39,829 bases of DNA from Segetibacter sp. (lineage in GTDB: Bacteria > Bacteroidota > Bacteroidia > Chitinophagales > Chitinophagaceae). The stretch is taken from NCBI RefSeq assembly GCF_025963695.1, contig NZ_JAOQAH010000014.1, forward strand, positions 1 through 39,829. The letters are read 5' to 3'. The position numbers and the translations under genes are program-made. Shown in pieces: positions 1 to 8,063 of this stretch (the stretch's first letter is position 1; each line of letters begins with the position of its first letter). The notes under the pieces were generated by a model that was not told the origin of the DNA, did no database searches, and saw only the letters and a list, made by a program, of their open reading frames with translations.

Positions 1-19
1 GATCAATATAGAAAGTTAT

Positions 20-39
20 GTAGAAGTGAGTGGCACAAC
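20..39 (-). repeat. 3'-end dispersed element, copy A (GTGTCAC subtype)
   Basis: On the minus strand it reads GTTGTGCCACTCACTTCTAC, one of eight copies of the same 20-base core in this window. It lies about 78 bases past the stop of the beta-barrel gene ending at 118 and reads in that gene's direction. The central base of the dyad is C instead of T, which leaves GTG/CAC symmetry intact. Function is unknown. Confidence 0.8.
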
Positions 40-117
40 GATGTTTTATTAGTGAACAAATGCCGACAACCAAAAAGCAAACGATTTTTTGTTCTGCCGT
101 ATTCGGTTATGAACAAG

Positions 118-591
118 CTAGAAAGCATATCTTATCCCCAAACCACCCCAACTGCCTACAAAGCCGCGTCCTTCGGCAAATTCGAACGAAGGCTGCCAGT
201 CAATCGAAAAGTTGATAGGAGCTCTGTTGACTTTATAATCCAGACCCAATACACCATCAACACCCGCTACAACCTTATCGCCGGAGTAACCCTTATAGTT
301 ATAAAAGCCTAGATGAGCGCCTGGACCAATATACCATTTTAGACCCGCAGCATCAGCTATATCTCCGTGTATTTCGTATAACCCGGTTAACCTGGTTCCA
401 TTCCTGTAGAAATATCCGATTACTTCCATAGCATTGTTTGGTGCTACGAATGTTTTAAAAGATATACCTCCCCCATCCCAAACCTTTACGCCCAACGCCG
501 TTTTATAACTTCTGCCCATACTCTGTGCATTCACAATGCCGGAGGTAACAAAGAAAATAGAAAACATCACTACCCATTTTTTCATAAACAT
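118..591 (-). CDS. small outer-membrane beta-barrel protein
   Basis: The 157-residue product has a signal peptide (hydrophobic core around residues 6-20, likely cleaved after Ala22 in GIVNA-QS). The rest is alternating polar/aromatic strands rich in Gly, Tyr and Trp and ends in Gly-Ile-Arg-Tyr-Ala-Phe; a terminal aromatic residue is usual for outer-membrane barrels. It resembles the small porin-family (OMP_b-brl) proteins of Bacteroidota, about 150-200 residues with eight strands. ATG codons at 591 and 585 are both possible starts; the second gives the more usual Met-Lys-Lys signal. A -7-like box lies upstream at 650-657 and the gene appears monocistronic. The exact function cannot be told from sequence. 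Confidence 0.7.
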   Translation of the reverse strand: MFMKKWVVMFSIFFVTSGIVNAQSMGRSYKTALGVKVWDGGGISFKTFVAPNNAMEVIGYFYRNGTRLTGLYEIHGDIADAAGLKWYIGPGAHLGFYNYKGYSGDKVVAGVDGVLGLDYKVNRAPINFSIDWQPSFEFAEGRGFVGSWGGLGIRYAF

Positions 592-649
592 CAGTTTCTT
601 TCTAATTGAAAAATTTCATGCCATTTAAAATAGAACCTTAAAGGCCTAA

Positions 650-677
650 CAATAGTAGTTTTTAACCTTCAAAGCAA
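650..677 (-). promoter_or_regulatory. putative Bacteroidota-type promoter for the barrel gene
   Basis: On the minus strand TACTATTG (650-657) matches the Bacteroidota -7 consensus TAnnTTTG at all but one position. A TTG (675-677) lies 17 bases upstream as a possible -33 element. The predicted transcript would have a leader of about 55 bases. The assignment rests on pattern alone. Confidence 0.35.
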
Positions 678-852
678 TTTTAATTTTAATATAAACGGTT
701 GGAACTCAGGCAGTGAGCGTGGAAATTATTGCTCAACAAATAGTTTGCGTAATATTTAAAGATTGCTACCATCGAGTTTTAATCGCCAGCTCAATGGCCC
801 GTTTTTTTTAGCAGCATGGATAACCGTACTGTTAAATTTTAAAAACTTAATT

Positions 853-1320
853 ATGGAAAAGCAAGAAGAATTAGTAAGTGTCTTAAACGATCTTATCAGA
901 ATAAATAACGATCGGGTAGTAGGATATGAAAGAGCCGTAAAAGAAGCAAAAGACCTGGATGTAGATTTGATAGCAATATTTAATGAAATGGCTGACCAGA
1001 GCCGAAAGTATACTGCGCAATTAGTGCAGGAAGTAGGGCGACTAGGTGGAGAAGCAGCTCATGACACAACTGTTTCAGGTAAAGTATACCGAGTTTGGAT
1101 GGATCTTAAAGCAGCCATTACGGGGAAAGATCGTGAGACAATTTTAGGTAACTGTGAGTATGGTGAAGATGTAGCTCAAAGAGCCTATGAAGCTGCGTTA
1201 GAGTCTGATGCTTACATGAGCACAGAAATAAGACAATTGATCAGCACACAAAAAAGTGATTTAAAAACCTCGCATGATTTAATTAAAAAATATCGCGATT
1301 TGCACGATAAAGTAAGTTAG
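853..1320 (+). CDS. DUF2383 / PA2169-family four-helix-bundle protein
   Basis: The 155-residue acidic, almost entirely helical protein contains the family pattern: an N-terminal helix with LNDLIRINNDRVVGYERA, then IFNEMADQSRKYTAQL, a Gly-Gly-Glu-Ala turn and a second helix pair from Val-Trp-Met-Asp-Leu-Lys onward, with GNCEYGEDVAQRAYEAAL. PA2169/DUF2383 proteins are ferritin-like bundles, often induced under stress, with no proven reaction. The frame stays open upstream to a TTG at 763, but the extension is not family-like, so the ATG at 853 is preferred. A terminator follows at 1353-1380. The neighbours also look like envelope or stress genes, which suggests but does not prove a stress role. 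Confidence 0.85.
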   Translation: MEKQEELVSVLNDLIRINNDRVVGYERAVKEAKDLDVDLIAIFNEMADQSRKYTAQLVQEVGRLGGEAAHDTTVSGKVYRVWMDLKAAITGKDRETILGNCEYGEDVAQRAYEAALESDAYMSTEIRQLISTQKSDLKTSHDLIKKYRDLHDKVS

Positions 1321-1352
1321 GTATATAGAGTGTTTTTATTATTTTTGAGAAG

Positions 1353-1380
1353 AAAGCCGGTACTTTGCCGGCTTTTATTT
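1353..1380 (+). terminator. intrinsic terminator after the DUF2383 gene
   Basis: AAAGCCGG (1353-1360) and CCGGCTTT (1368-1375) form a perfect 8-bp stem with a 7-base loop, followed by a T-rich TATTTCTT. Confidence 0.85.
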
Positions 1381-1447
1381 CTTATAATCCTTGTTGCTTT
1401 TTATATTATTGCGGCAAGAAATTTAAAATAATTTAAAAAATCAATGT

Positions 1448-1804
1448 ATGGAAGAGAATAACGACTTTATGGAAAATAACGACTTGATACCTCATATGAA
1501 ATCACTGGCATTAGTGACGAATAAAATGGTGTTAGACGGTTATACGGACGACTTTAAAATATCGGACAAAGGTTTACGGTCGCTTCAAACTGAAAAAGTA
1601 TATCAGCCTGAAGAAGTAAACGTTGTTAACTTTTTTAGGTTTGAAGGACAATCAGACCCTAACGACAACACCATTTGTTACGTTATAGAAACTACCGATG
1701 GTTTGAAAGGCACCCTTGTTGACGCTTACGGTCCCTATGCAGATCGGAAACTTTCAGAATTTATGCAGCACGTAGAAAGCTTTCAAAAAAAGACAACTAA
1801 GTAG
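1448..1804 (+). CDS. conserved small protein of unknown function
   Basis: The 118-residue acidic soluble protein has no signal peptide. Its pattern (GYTDDFKIS near residue 32, then VVNFFRFEGQSDPNDN, YVIETTDGLKGTLVDAYG) matches a small Bacteroidota family, usually about 100 residues. From memory these are often labelled 'phosphoribosylpyrophosphate synthetase' in databases. It is far too short for a PRPP synthetase (about 310 residues) and has no PRPP-binding loop, so that name should not be transferred. Because its first residues repeat (ENNDFMENNDL), the ATG at 1469 is an alternative start. It stands alone between terminators at 1353 and 1841. Confidence 0.7.
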   Translation: MEENNDFMENNDLIPHMKSLALVTNKMVLDGYTDDFKISDKGLRSLQTEKVYQPEEVNVVNFFRFEGQSDPNDNTICYVIETTDGLKGTLVDAYGPYADRKLSEFMQHVESFQKKTTK

Positions 1805-1840
1805 CATTTATTGGATTGAGATTAATGCGGAGAAAAATAA

Positions 1841-1861
1841 AAAGCACTCAAAAGGTGCTTT
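1841..1861. terminator. bidirectional terminator between convergent genes
   Basis: AAAGCAC (1841-1847) pairs with GTGCTTT (1855-1861) around a 7-base loop. T-rich tails follow on both strands (ATATTTTTA on plus, TTATTTTTC on minus). It serves the small plus-strand gene and the AsmA-like minus-strand gene, and its right arm overlaps the latter's stop codon by two bases. Confidence 0.8.
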
Positions 1862-4019
1862 ATATTTTTATAACGGCAATATCTTTTATTCCTTTAAATA
1901 CTGTTAGCCATATAAAGTTAAAAAAAGAGCGGTACTTGTTTCTTGTAATAACAACTTTGGCTGTCCGCATGTCTCTCCCTTCTTTGTTACTATTCTTGAC
2001 AGCGAGGTTAGCGAGTATGCTAAAAACGCCTTTTTTAGCATACTCGTCGCCCTTCTTTTTTAACAACGTTACTTTTAAATCTTCATATGGCATTACCAGT
2101 GTTCCGATAGAAGTATTTGTGTCGGCTTTCATATAAAACTTCAGAGAGTTGATCGTGCCCTTTTCGACTTTTATCATCCCCATTGGTTCTGTTAATTGGT
2201 TGAGAGTGGTGGCGTTTAGTTTGTCAGCGACAGAGGCCTCAGCTGTGAAAACTCCTTTTTCCCATTGGTCTATAAAAAATGTAAATCTCCCGGTCAGCGG
2301 TATCGTATCAAGAAAGGTCGTTTTAAAATTAACAACTATCTTTTCACCCTCCCTGGCTTTGTGATTAGAAATATTCTTTATGGTTACATTGGTATTTGAA
2401 AATCTAACCCTTCCACTATTTTGCGAGATTGGGCTTTTTTCTTTGTATTCAATATAGGTATCAATAAAGGCAAAACTATTTATCCTAATTGGTATCCCTA
2501 GTTTTTGAATAATCTGATGGGGATAGGTCATCTGTTGTCCGTTTTTCGAAATGCTGTCAACCGGGTAAGACAAATCACGAAAGACTTTAACTGAACTTCC
2601 TACTGTATTTATTGTCTCAATATCCAGTTCACCCTTTACCAGTTTCTCTGCATCTAGGTTGTTGCCACGAACATCCTTGATAATAATGTTAAACCGGTCG
2701 GTTTGATACTGGGCTTTCTTTGCAAATTTCGCTTCGTCTAACTGAGGTATAACTCTCAACGATTTTATTAATATAGTCTTCGCCCTGGTGTTTAATCTAA
2801 TTCCGGACACTTTGTATTCGTACAGTTTATCAGCGCTCTTTATACTTATCTCATCATTATAGAAATCAATTTCTTTTGCCTGGTTAATTATTTTACCATT
2901 AAATTCAGACGTTTTATCAATGTTTATGTTCTTTATAGAAAACGTATTATTCTTCAACTTAAAAGGCTTGTTTTTCTCCTCTGTTGTTCTACCAACGTAG
3001 TTGACCGAATTTATTTGCAAATTGTTCAAGGAAAAATGTTTAATCCACCCTGTCAAAATTTTACCTGCTTTCTTTTGACTACTTTTATTTTCTTTATTCT
3101 TATCTGTAAGGGTCTCTAGTTCACCTTTATCAATCACCACTTTATCAATAATAAGATCTGAGTTTTCCACCGGCCCCAACCATTCAATTCCTTTCAGAGA
3201 TATTCCTTCGAGGGTAGTTTTGAAAAATCCATTATTCTTAAAAGCGTCGTAACTAATAGACGAAAATGCAACGATTTTTGAACGGGTATCAAAAGTTGCG
3301 TAACTGGCCTCGGCGGTATTTCTCTTATCCCCAAAAACAATTTTGTCGGACTTAATACCAATCTCCTTACAGAATAAAGTGCGGGTTGTGTCCTGGCTGT
3401 AGGTGCTATCTATTGCAAGCTTGCTTAAATTAATCGTGGTATTAAACGTACGAAACTTAATCTCTTTGGTAAAAAAATCAGAAGCTATTACTTCACTATT
3501 TATAACTGATACACTATCTGCCTTTATTAATTTGAAGTTTCCTAAAATCTGTTTGTATAATGCTTCCTGCTTTTTTTTATTATCTGTCGGGTTGTCCTTT
3601 CGGGGATATATGTAAAGGTTAACCTGGGGATTAAGTATAACAATCTGCTTACACTCCATTTGTTTAGAAAGCAAAGCCCTCGCGGTACTAAAATCAACCA
3701 CTTTCAACATAGGAACATAAATGTCAAAAATTACTGAAGCAGCATTTGTGTCGTTACTATTGATTAGTTGAAGTTGGCGAGCTGTATCACCCTTTATGTA
3801 AATATTTTTTATGTAGAGATCCCCGCCAACTTCATCAACTGAAATTGAGTCATAGTTAATAGTATAGAGTTGATGTGTTTTTTCCCTTACAATATTTTGT
3901 AACTGATGGTCTAAAAAATGGTGCTTTTTAATTTTATAAAAAACATATCCGCCTATAAGAGTTAAAGCGGCGATTGAAATAATAAGATAAAAATTTCTTC
4001 CACGCTTCTTAAATATCAT
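1860..4019 (-). CDS. AsmA/DUF748-like membrane-anchored protein
   Basis: The 719-residue protein has a basic N-terminus, one membrane helix (about residues 10-28) and then a very long beta-rich periplasmic region with many repeated 'I-x-x-I-x-I' type strands (for example residues 60-80, DLYIKNIYIKG). This layout is typical of AsmA/DUF748 proteins, which in other bacteria belong to the bridge-like lipid-transfer group at the envelope. The C-terminus (KYRSFFNFIWLTVFKGIKD, about residues 692-710) is a hydrophobic amphipathic tail seen in Bacteroidota members. The family assignment is by architecture; specific function is unknown. It lies just downstream of the small Lmo0937-type gene on the same strand. 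Confidence 0.6.
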   Translation of the reverse strand: MIFKKRGRNFYLIISIAALTLIGGYVFYKIKKHHFLDHQLQNIVREKTHQLYTINYDSISVDEVGGDLYIKNIYIKGDTARQLQLINSNDTNAASVIFDIYVPMLKVVDFSTARALLSKQMECKQIVILNPQVNLYIYPRKDNPTDNKKKQEALYKQILGNFKLIKADSVSVINSEVIASDFFTKEIKFRTFNTTINLSKLAIDSTYSQDTTRTLFCKEIGIKSDKIVFGDKRNTAEASYATFDTRSKIVAFSSISYDAFKNNGFFKTTLEGISLKGIEWLGPVENSDLIIDKVVIDKGELETLTDKNKENKSSQKKAGKILTGWIKHFSLNNLQINSVNYVGRTTEEKNKPFKLKNNTFSIKNINIDKTSEFNGKIINQAKEIDFYNDEISIKSADKLYEYKVSGIRLNTRAKTILIKSLRVIPQLDEAKFAKKAQYQTDRFNIIIKDVRGNNLDAEKLVKGELDIETINTVGSSVKVFRDLSYPVDSISKNGQQMTYPHQIIQKLGIPIRINSFAFIDTYIEYKEKSPISQNSGRVRFSNTNVTIKNISNHKAREGEKIVVNFKTTFLDTIPLTGRFTFFIDQWEKGVFTAEASVADKLNATTLNQLTEPMGMIKVEKGTINSLKFYMKADTNTSIGTLVMPYEDLKVTLLKKKGDEYAKKGVFSILANLAVKNSNKEGRDMRTAKVVITRNKYRSFFNFIWLTVFKGIKDIAVIKI

Positions 4020-4042
4020 TTCGGCCTATTTTAGAAAACAGA

Positions 4043-4066
4043 AAGCTACAGAAACCCCTGTAGCTT
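4043..4066 (-). terminator. terminator after the small membrane protein gene
   Basis: AAGCTACAG (4043-4051) and CTGTAGCTT (4058-4066) form a perfect 9-bp stem with a 6-base loop. On the minus strand it is followed by TCTGTTTTCT, 32 bases past the stop at 4098 and just before the AsmA-like start. Confidence 0.65.
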
Positions 4067-4097
4067 AAAAAATTTATAGGAACTGTTCGAAAACTAC

Positions 4098-4244
4098 TTA
4101 TACCCTTCTTATTATACCAAGCAGTAAAGAAATAATAGCCAGAACTAACAGCACGTGGATAATACCTTTTACACTGTAAACAAAAACTCCAAGTAGCCAG
4201 CCAATAACTAATACAACGGCAATGATATAAAGTATACTTCTCAT
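4098..4244 (-). CDS. Lmo0937-type small membrane protein
   Basis: This 48-residue open frame starts at ATG 4244 and ends with TAA at 4098. It encodes MRSILYIIAVVLVIGWLLGV, a short Phe-Val-Tyr-Ser-Val-Lys-Gly turn, and a second hydrophobic helix ending in Arg-Arg-Val. The layout of two membrane helices, a WLLG motif before the turn and IIHVLLVLAII after it matches the Lmo0937/DUF5670 family of about 50-residue membrane proteins. These are common in Bacteroidota and often stress-associated; their mechanism is unknown. A terminator follows at 4043-4066, so it may be a single-gene transcript. Confidence 0.85.
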   Translation of the reverse strand: MRSILYIIAVVLVIGWLLGVFVYSVKGIIHVLLVLAIISLLLGIIRRV

Positions 4245-4274
4245 AAAATAAGTTTGAAAAATAATTTAAAGAAC

Positions 4275-4396
4275 CATGCCACTCTTATTTTTATACAATA
4301 ATAGAATGCATTTTTCTTGTTATAAAAGATTGAAATAAAGTATGATAAGTGTAAAACAGAAATACATGCCGCTATATTTTTTTACAGAGTGGCATG
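4275..4396. repeat. widely spaced inverted repeat upstream of the YihY gene
   Basis: CATGCCACTCT (4275-4285) and its exact reverse complement AGAGTGGCATG (4386-4396) flank 100 bases of AT-rich DNA. The right arm ends 33 bases before the YihY start codon. The spacing is too wide for a normal terminator; two operator sites for one regulator would fit but is unproven. Confidence 0.55.
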
Positions 4397-4429
4397 AACT
4401 TAATACTATTATTGAAGTAACTCTGCAAA

Positions 4430-5383
4430 ATGAAGTTTATCAAAAGGTATTTTCACGTTTTAAAAGAAGCTGCAAGCGGTTTTAGCCAGGATAACTGTGC
4501 AAAACTGAGTGCAGCCTTATCTTATTATACAATCTTTGCAATTGGCCCTTTACTGATAATCATCATATCGCTTTCTGCAATTTTTTATGGAAGGGACGCA
4601 GTACAAGGTAGGCTGTATGGACAGCTTAACGGGTTAATAGGAAGTGATGCAGCTTTACAAGTTCAGGAGATTATAAAAAACAGCCAACATTCAGATAAGG
4701 GAGTAATAGGTACAATAATAGGAACTGTTTTCCTTGTAATTGGTGCAACTGGTATTTTTACTGAGATACAGGATTCCATAAATTTCATATGGTCATTGAG
4801 AGCCAAACCTAAAAGAGGTGTCGTTAAGTTTCTTGTTAATCGTCTTCTTTCTTTTTCTTTAATCGTAAGCCTTGGTTTTCTATTAATCGTATCTCTGGTA
4901 GTAAGCGCCCTGCTTGACATATTAAGCGATCGTTTAACACACTACTTTCCTGACACTACTGTGTACATTTTTTATGTAATAAACATTGCTATCATTTTTG
5001 TTATCATAAGCCTTTTATTTGCCATTATTTTTAAAGTACTACCTGATGGAAAAATAAAATGGAAAGATGCTTTTATCGGTGCTTCTTTTACTTCTGTTTT
5101 GTTTATAATTGGAAAAGCTGGTATTGGGTTTTATCTGGGAAAATCTAACCTGGGTGCCACGTATGGTACAGCAGCCTCAGTTATTATCATACTTCTCTGG
5201 GTTTACTACACTTCACTCATACTTTATTTTGGTGCCGAATTCACTAAATCCTACGCTTTAGAGTATGGCGGCGGAATAATACCAGATGATACAGCGGTAT
5301 TTATAATTAAAAGAGAGGCGAAAGAAATAGAAACAATACCAGTGGCCCTTGCAGGAAAAAACAATGAAGCCGCACAAACCTAA
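4430..5383 (+). CDS. YihY/BrkB-family inner-membrane protein
   Basis: The 317-residue protein has about six membrane helices. Family landmarks are AALSYYTIFAIGPLLIII in helix 1 (about residues 28-45), a Trp-Ser-Leu-Arg-Ala segment after helix 2, GASFTSVLFIIGKAGIGFYL (about residues 218-237) and LGATYGTAASVIIILLWVYY (about residues 242-261) before a final FGAEFTKSYA. YihY proteins were once misnamed ribonuclease BN; no RNase activity is supported by this family, and transport is only suspected. The ATG at 4430 places the first helix correctly. The upstream gap holds an 11-bp inverted repeat pair at 4275 and 4386. Confidence 0.9.
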   Translation: MKFIKRYFHVLKEAASGFSQDNCAKLSAALSYYTIFAIGPLLIIIISLSAIFYGRDAVQGRLYGQLNGLIGSDAALQVQEIIKNSQHSDKGVIGTIIGTVFLVIGATGIFTEIQDSINFIWSLRAKPKRGVVKFLVNRLLSFSLIVSLGFLLIVSLVVSALLDILSDRLTHYFPDTTVYIFYVINIAIIFVIISLLFAIIFKVLPDGKIKWKDAFIGASFTSVLFIIGKAGIGFYLGKSNLGATYGTAASVIIILLWVYYTSLILYFGAEFTKSYALEYGGGIIPDDTAVFIIKREAKEIETIPVALAGKNNEAAQT

Positions 5384-5664
5384 ATCTTAATTACTGCACA
5401 TAACAAGCAAGCTTCATTTGTTGCGTAACTATTAGCCCTCTTGCCCTACTAATCTTCATGTCAGTTTCAAATTTGGCTTAAACACTCCCATTTCCGGACT
5501 TAATTATCCGCTTCTGCAGCGATAGCTTTACCGGAGGTTTTTAGAGAATCAGGTAAACTCTTCATTTACATACCCTTAGCTGTAGAATTGATTCCACACA
5601 GAAATTTTAAAGGTTTTATTAAAATCAGGTACACTTTTAGAAGTATAACTACTAAAGGTCGAAC

Positions 5665-6183
5665 ATGATACACAATGAAAAAGTATTACATTTTATTGCA
5701 GAAAAGATAGAAGAAATCAAGGTGGCCATTTTCTACTGTCATAGTAATAGTCCCCTTAAAATCAACAATACCATTATTCATACATTCAAGGTCGACGACT
5801 GTGGCTACATCACTTTTTTCATAAATCGGCCGCAACAATTGATTAGTCAATTCGACCGTGAATTTCCTGTCGGTTTGAACTATTTCAAAAAGGGTAAAAA
5901 CTATTTCATGAATATTTTTGGAAAGGCCAGAATAATTCATGATCCGGAAGAACTTGCTTATCAAACTGACCTAACTGCCGAAGAGATAAACAATGCGCTA
6001 ACTACACAGGTTCTTATTAAAGTTCAAATACTAAAGGTGGACTTTTACGATAATAATTACGAGAAGAAAAACTTAGTGCTTAAGAAAATTTGGTCTGTTT
6101 TCTCCCAGTTATTCGACTCTGTAGGTGCAGCTTCGAGAAGCTACGATCTCAGTGGGCCCGCAACTCATAATTACGGATTCTAA
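5665..6183 (+). CDS. pyridoxamine-phosphate-oxidase-like flavin split-barrel protein
   Basis: The 172-residue soluble protein has the pattern of small PNPOx-like split-barrel proteins: an N-terminal helix (HFIAEKIEEIKVAIFYCHS), strands with DDCGYITFFINRPQQL, a Phe-Pro-Val-Gly-Leu-Asn-Tyr-Phe-Lys-Lys-Gly strand, YFMNIFGKARIIHDPEEL and a late strand LIKVQILKVDFYD. Such proteins bind FMN or related cofactors and include general stress proteins; many have no known substrate. It lacks the C-terminal signature of true PdxH. It stands alone with about 280 bases upstream containing a short direct repeat (AATCAGGTAAACT near 5547, AATCAGGTACACT near 5623). Confidence 0.6.
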   Translation: MIHNEKVLHFIAEKIEEIKVAIFYCHSNSPLKINNTIIHTFKVDDCGYITFFINRPQQLISQFDREFPVGLNYFKKGKNYFMNIFGKARIIHDPEELAYQTDLTAEEINNALTTQVLIKVQILKVDFYDNNYEKKNLVLKKIWSVFSQLFDSVGAASRSYDLSGPATHNYGF

Positions 6184-6417
6184 ACCTCTCACTATAGATA
6201 CAATTATACTTACAAGCAGGATTACACAAATCTTCTAAGCATTTCAACTTATTCCAAACTTTCTTGAATAAGTATTTGCCGCTATTTACTTTGCTATTAT
6301 GCCCGGATAAAAGCATGCAGAGATGAGGTGCTTGCAAAGTGGTTTGAGGCAATATAAAAAGAAAAAATATTCAGCAGGCTATCTTCCAATTATTACGGTG
6401 CATATCAACCCTATTGA

Positions 6418-7863
6418 TTACACTTTTTTAAATCCTATAATGAATGAGGTTCCCTGATTTATTTCTGATTTTACATCGATATGCGCATTGTGAGATTGAA
6501 CGATATTAAGTGTTGAGGCTAAGCCAAGACCCATTCCATTTCTTTTAGAAGTAAAATAAGGCTCAAATAGGCGAGACATATTTTCATCGCTTATGCCACT
6601 TCCATTATCAGTAATTTCAACAATGTGCTCGTCCTCTGTTGATGTAATCGTGATTTTTAGTACGCCAACACCTTCCTCCATAGCTTCAACGGCATTTATT
6701 ATAATATTTAAAAAAGCAAGTTGAATTTTTTCAGAATCAAGCAAAACAAAACAATCTGTTTCGGGAGAAGAAACCTGGAGATCTATGCGTTTCAAAGTCA
6801 TCCGATCCATAGCAGCAGAAATGGCATTGTCGAGTGCTGATTGCAAAGAAATTTTATGCAAATTTATTTGGGAAGAAAGCCTGGCAGAATTAAGAAGTTC
6901 TGTTATTAAATCACCTATTCTTTTGCCGTTGCGCTGTACAATTTCCAGATAAAGTTTCGAATCATCATCGTTTGCCTGTTGAATAAGCTGCTCTATAGAA
7001 AGATTAATGTTGTTTAAGGGGTTTCTGACTTCATGCGCTAATGTACGCACAAGACGCCCCGTCGCTGCTAGCTTTTCAGCTTGCAAAGACGTCTTTTCTG
7101 CTTTCTTGCGACTGGTGTTGTCGTGAATAATTCCCTGGATGTATTTTTCTGCGTTATTGTTTATTTCAATAGATGCTGAAATAATACAGTTTTTAACTTC
7201 CCCTTTTTTTGACATCAAATCCACTTCATAGTCATAGAACTCTCCGATTTCGTCTAATATGTCAGCAAAATAAGTACGATCACTCTTGTTTTTAAAAAGA
7301 GAAAAAATATCACGTCTTATCAATTCATCAAGTTCATAATCGAGTAGCTCGGTTGCTGCATAATTAATCTCCGAAATCTTAAACTGAGTATCAGTTATAA
7401 AGACAATATCTTTCGATTTTTCAAAAATGCTTCTGTACCTTCTTTCATTTGCTTTCAGAGCCTGAATTGACGCTGCTCTCTCAACTGAATACCTAATGCA
7501 TCTTTCAAGCTTCTCTGTATTTAATTCTGATTTTATAAGGTAATCGTATGCGCCGCTTTCCATTGCCTTAACGTCAATTTCCTGCGTGCCTTTACCGGTC
7601 AGTAATATTATAGGAGCTTCACAACCACGTTGAATTGCGTCGTTCAAAAGGTCCATTCCTGTTTTTATTCCCAGGCGGTAATCAACAAAATAGATGTCAT
7701 ACTCGTTTGTAACCAACTTCTTTAATGCATCATTATAGTTGTACGACCAGTCGACCAGAAAGTTATTAGCGGGAATACTTTTAATATATTCAGAAGTAAT
7801 AAAAAAATCATCTTCATCGTCATCTACAATTAAAATACGCTTTTCCTGGTTTTGTTTGCTCAT
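6418..7863 (-). CDS. hybrid sensor histidine kinase (receiver-PAS-HisKA-HATPase)
   Basis: Domains of the 481-residue protein run in order: a receiver at about residues 8-125 (acidic pocket D14-D16, phosphoacceptor Asp61 in VDYRLG, Lys111), PAS at about 142-250, HisKA with His277 in LAHEVRNPLNNINLS, and an ATPase domain with N-box Asn390, G1 DNGSG at 419-423 and FTSKRNGMGLGLAS near 437-450. No membrane helix is present, so it is cytoplasmic and should respond to an internal cue or an upstream kinase. Having the receiver at the N-terminus suggests it is itself a phosphorylation target. It lies downstream of the NtrC-type activator on the same strand but beyond a strong terminator (8011-8040), so it may have its own promoter in 7864-8010. 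Partnership with that activator is inferred from position. Confidence 0.9.
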   Translation of the reverse strand: MSKQNQEKRILIVDDDEDDFFITSEYIKSIPANNFLVDWSYNYNDALKKLVTNEYDIYFVDYRLGIKTGMDLLNDAIQRGCEAPIILLTGKGTQEIDVKAMESGAYDYLIKSELNTEKLERCIRYSVERAASIQALKANERRYRSIFEKSKDIVFITDTQFKISEINYAATELLDYELDELIRRDIFSLFKNKSDRTYFADILDEIGEFYDYEVDLMSKKGEVKNCIISASIEINNNAEKYIQGIIHDNTSRKKAEKTSLQAEKLAATGRLVRTLAHEVRNPLNNINLSIEQLIQQANDDDSKLYLEIVQRNGKRIGDLITELLNSARLSSQINLHKISLQSALDNAISAAMDRMTLKRIDLQVSSPETDCFVLLDSEKIQLAFLNIIINAVEAMEEGVGVLKITITSTEDEHIVEITDNGSGISDENMSRLFEPYFTSKRNGMGLGLASTLNIVQSHNAHIDVKSEINQGTSFIIGFKKV

Positions 7864-8010
7864 CTTAAATCTACAGTTTTTCTATTTATTTCATTAACAA
7901 CCCGTCTTATTATGCTTCGTTTATTTTAAATGGAAATTTTATGTTGTCATTCGTCTGGTAACAATTGAATAAAAGGCTTTCGCAGTATCGGCATCTATAA
8001 TATGAAAGAA

Positions 8011-8040
8011 AAAAGGGTAACTTGTTCTTTTTACCCTTTT
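8011..8040. terminator. bidirectional hairpin terminator between activator and kinase genes
   Basis: AAAAGGGTAA (8011-8020) pairs perfectly with TTACCCTTTT (8031-8040) around a 10-base loop, giving T-tracts on both strands. It lies 23 bases past the stop of the NtrC-type gene (8064), so transcription into the kinase gene is probably reduced. Confidence 0.8.
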
Positions 8041-8063
8041 ACATTATAATCCATCTCTTTACG

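Noticed and set aside
763..852. Upstream TTG-start extension of the DUF2383 gene
   Set aside because: The added 30 residues are not family-like, and an ATG at 853 begins exactly where the family starts.
5420..5449. A degenerate ninth copy of the 3'-end element (GTTGCGTAAC...CCCTCTTGCCCTAC) 37 bases past the YihY stop, in its direction
   Set aside because: Only the two ends resemble the element and a 10-base insertion must be assumed; position and direction fit, but the sequence match is too weak to list as a feature.
6149..6352. 67-codon minus-strand frame after the flavin split-barrel gene
   Set aside because: It overlaps the end of a better-supported gene, is rich in Cys, Asn and Tyr without pattern, and has no regulatory context.
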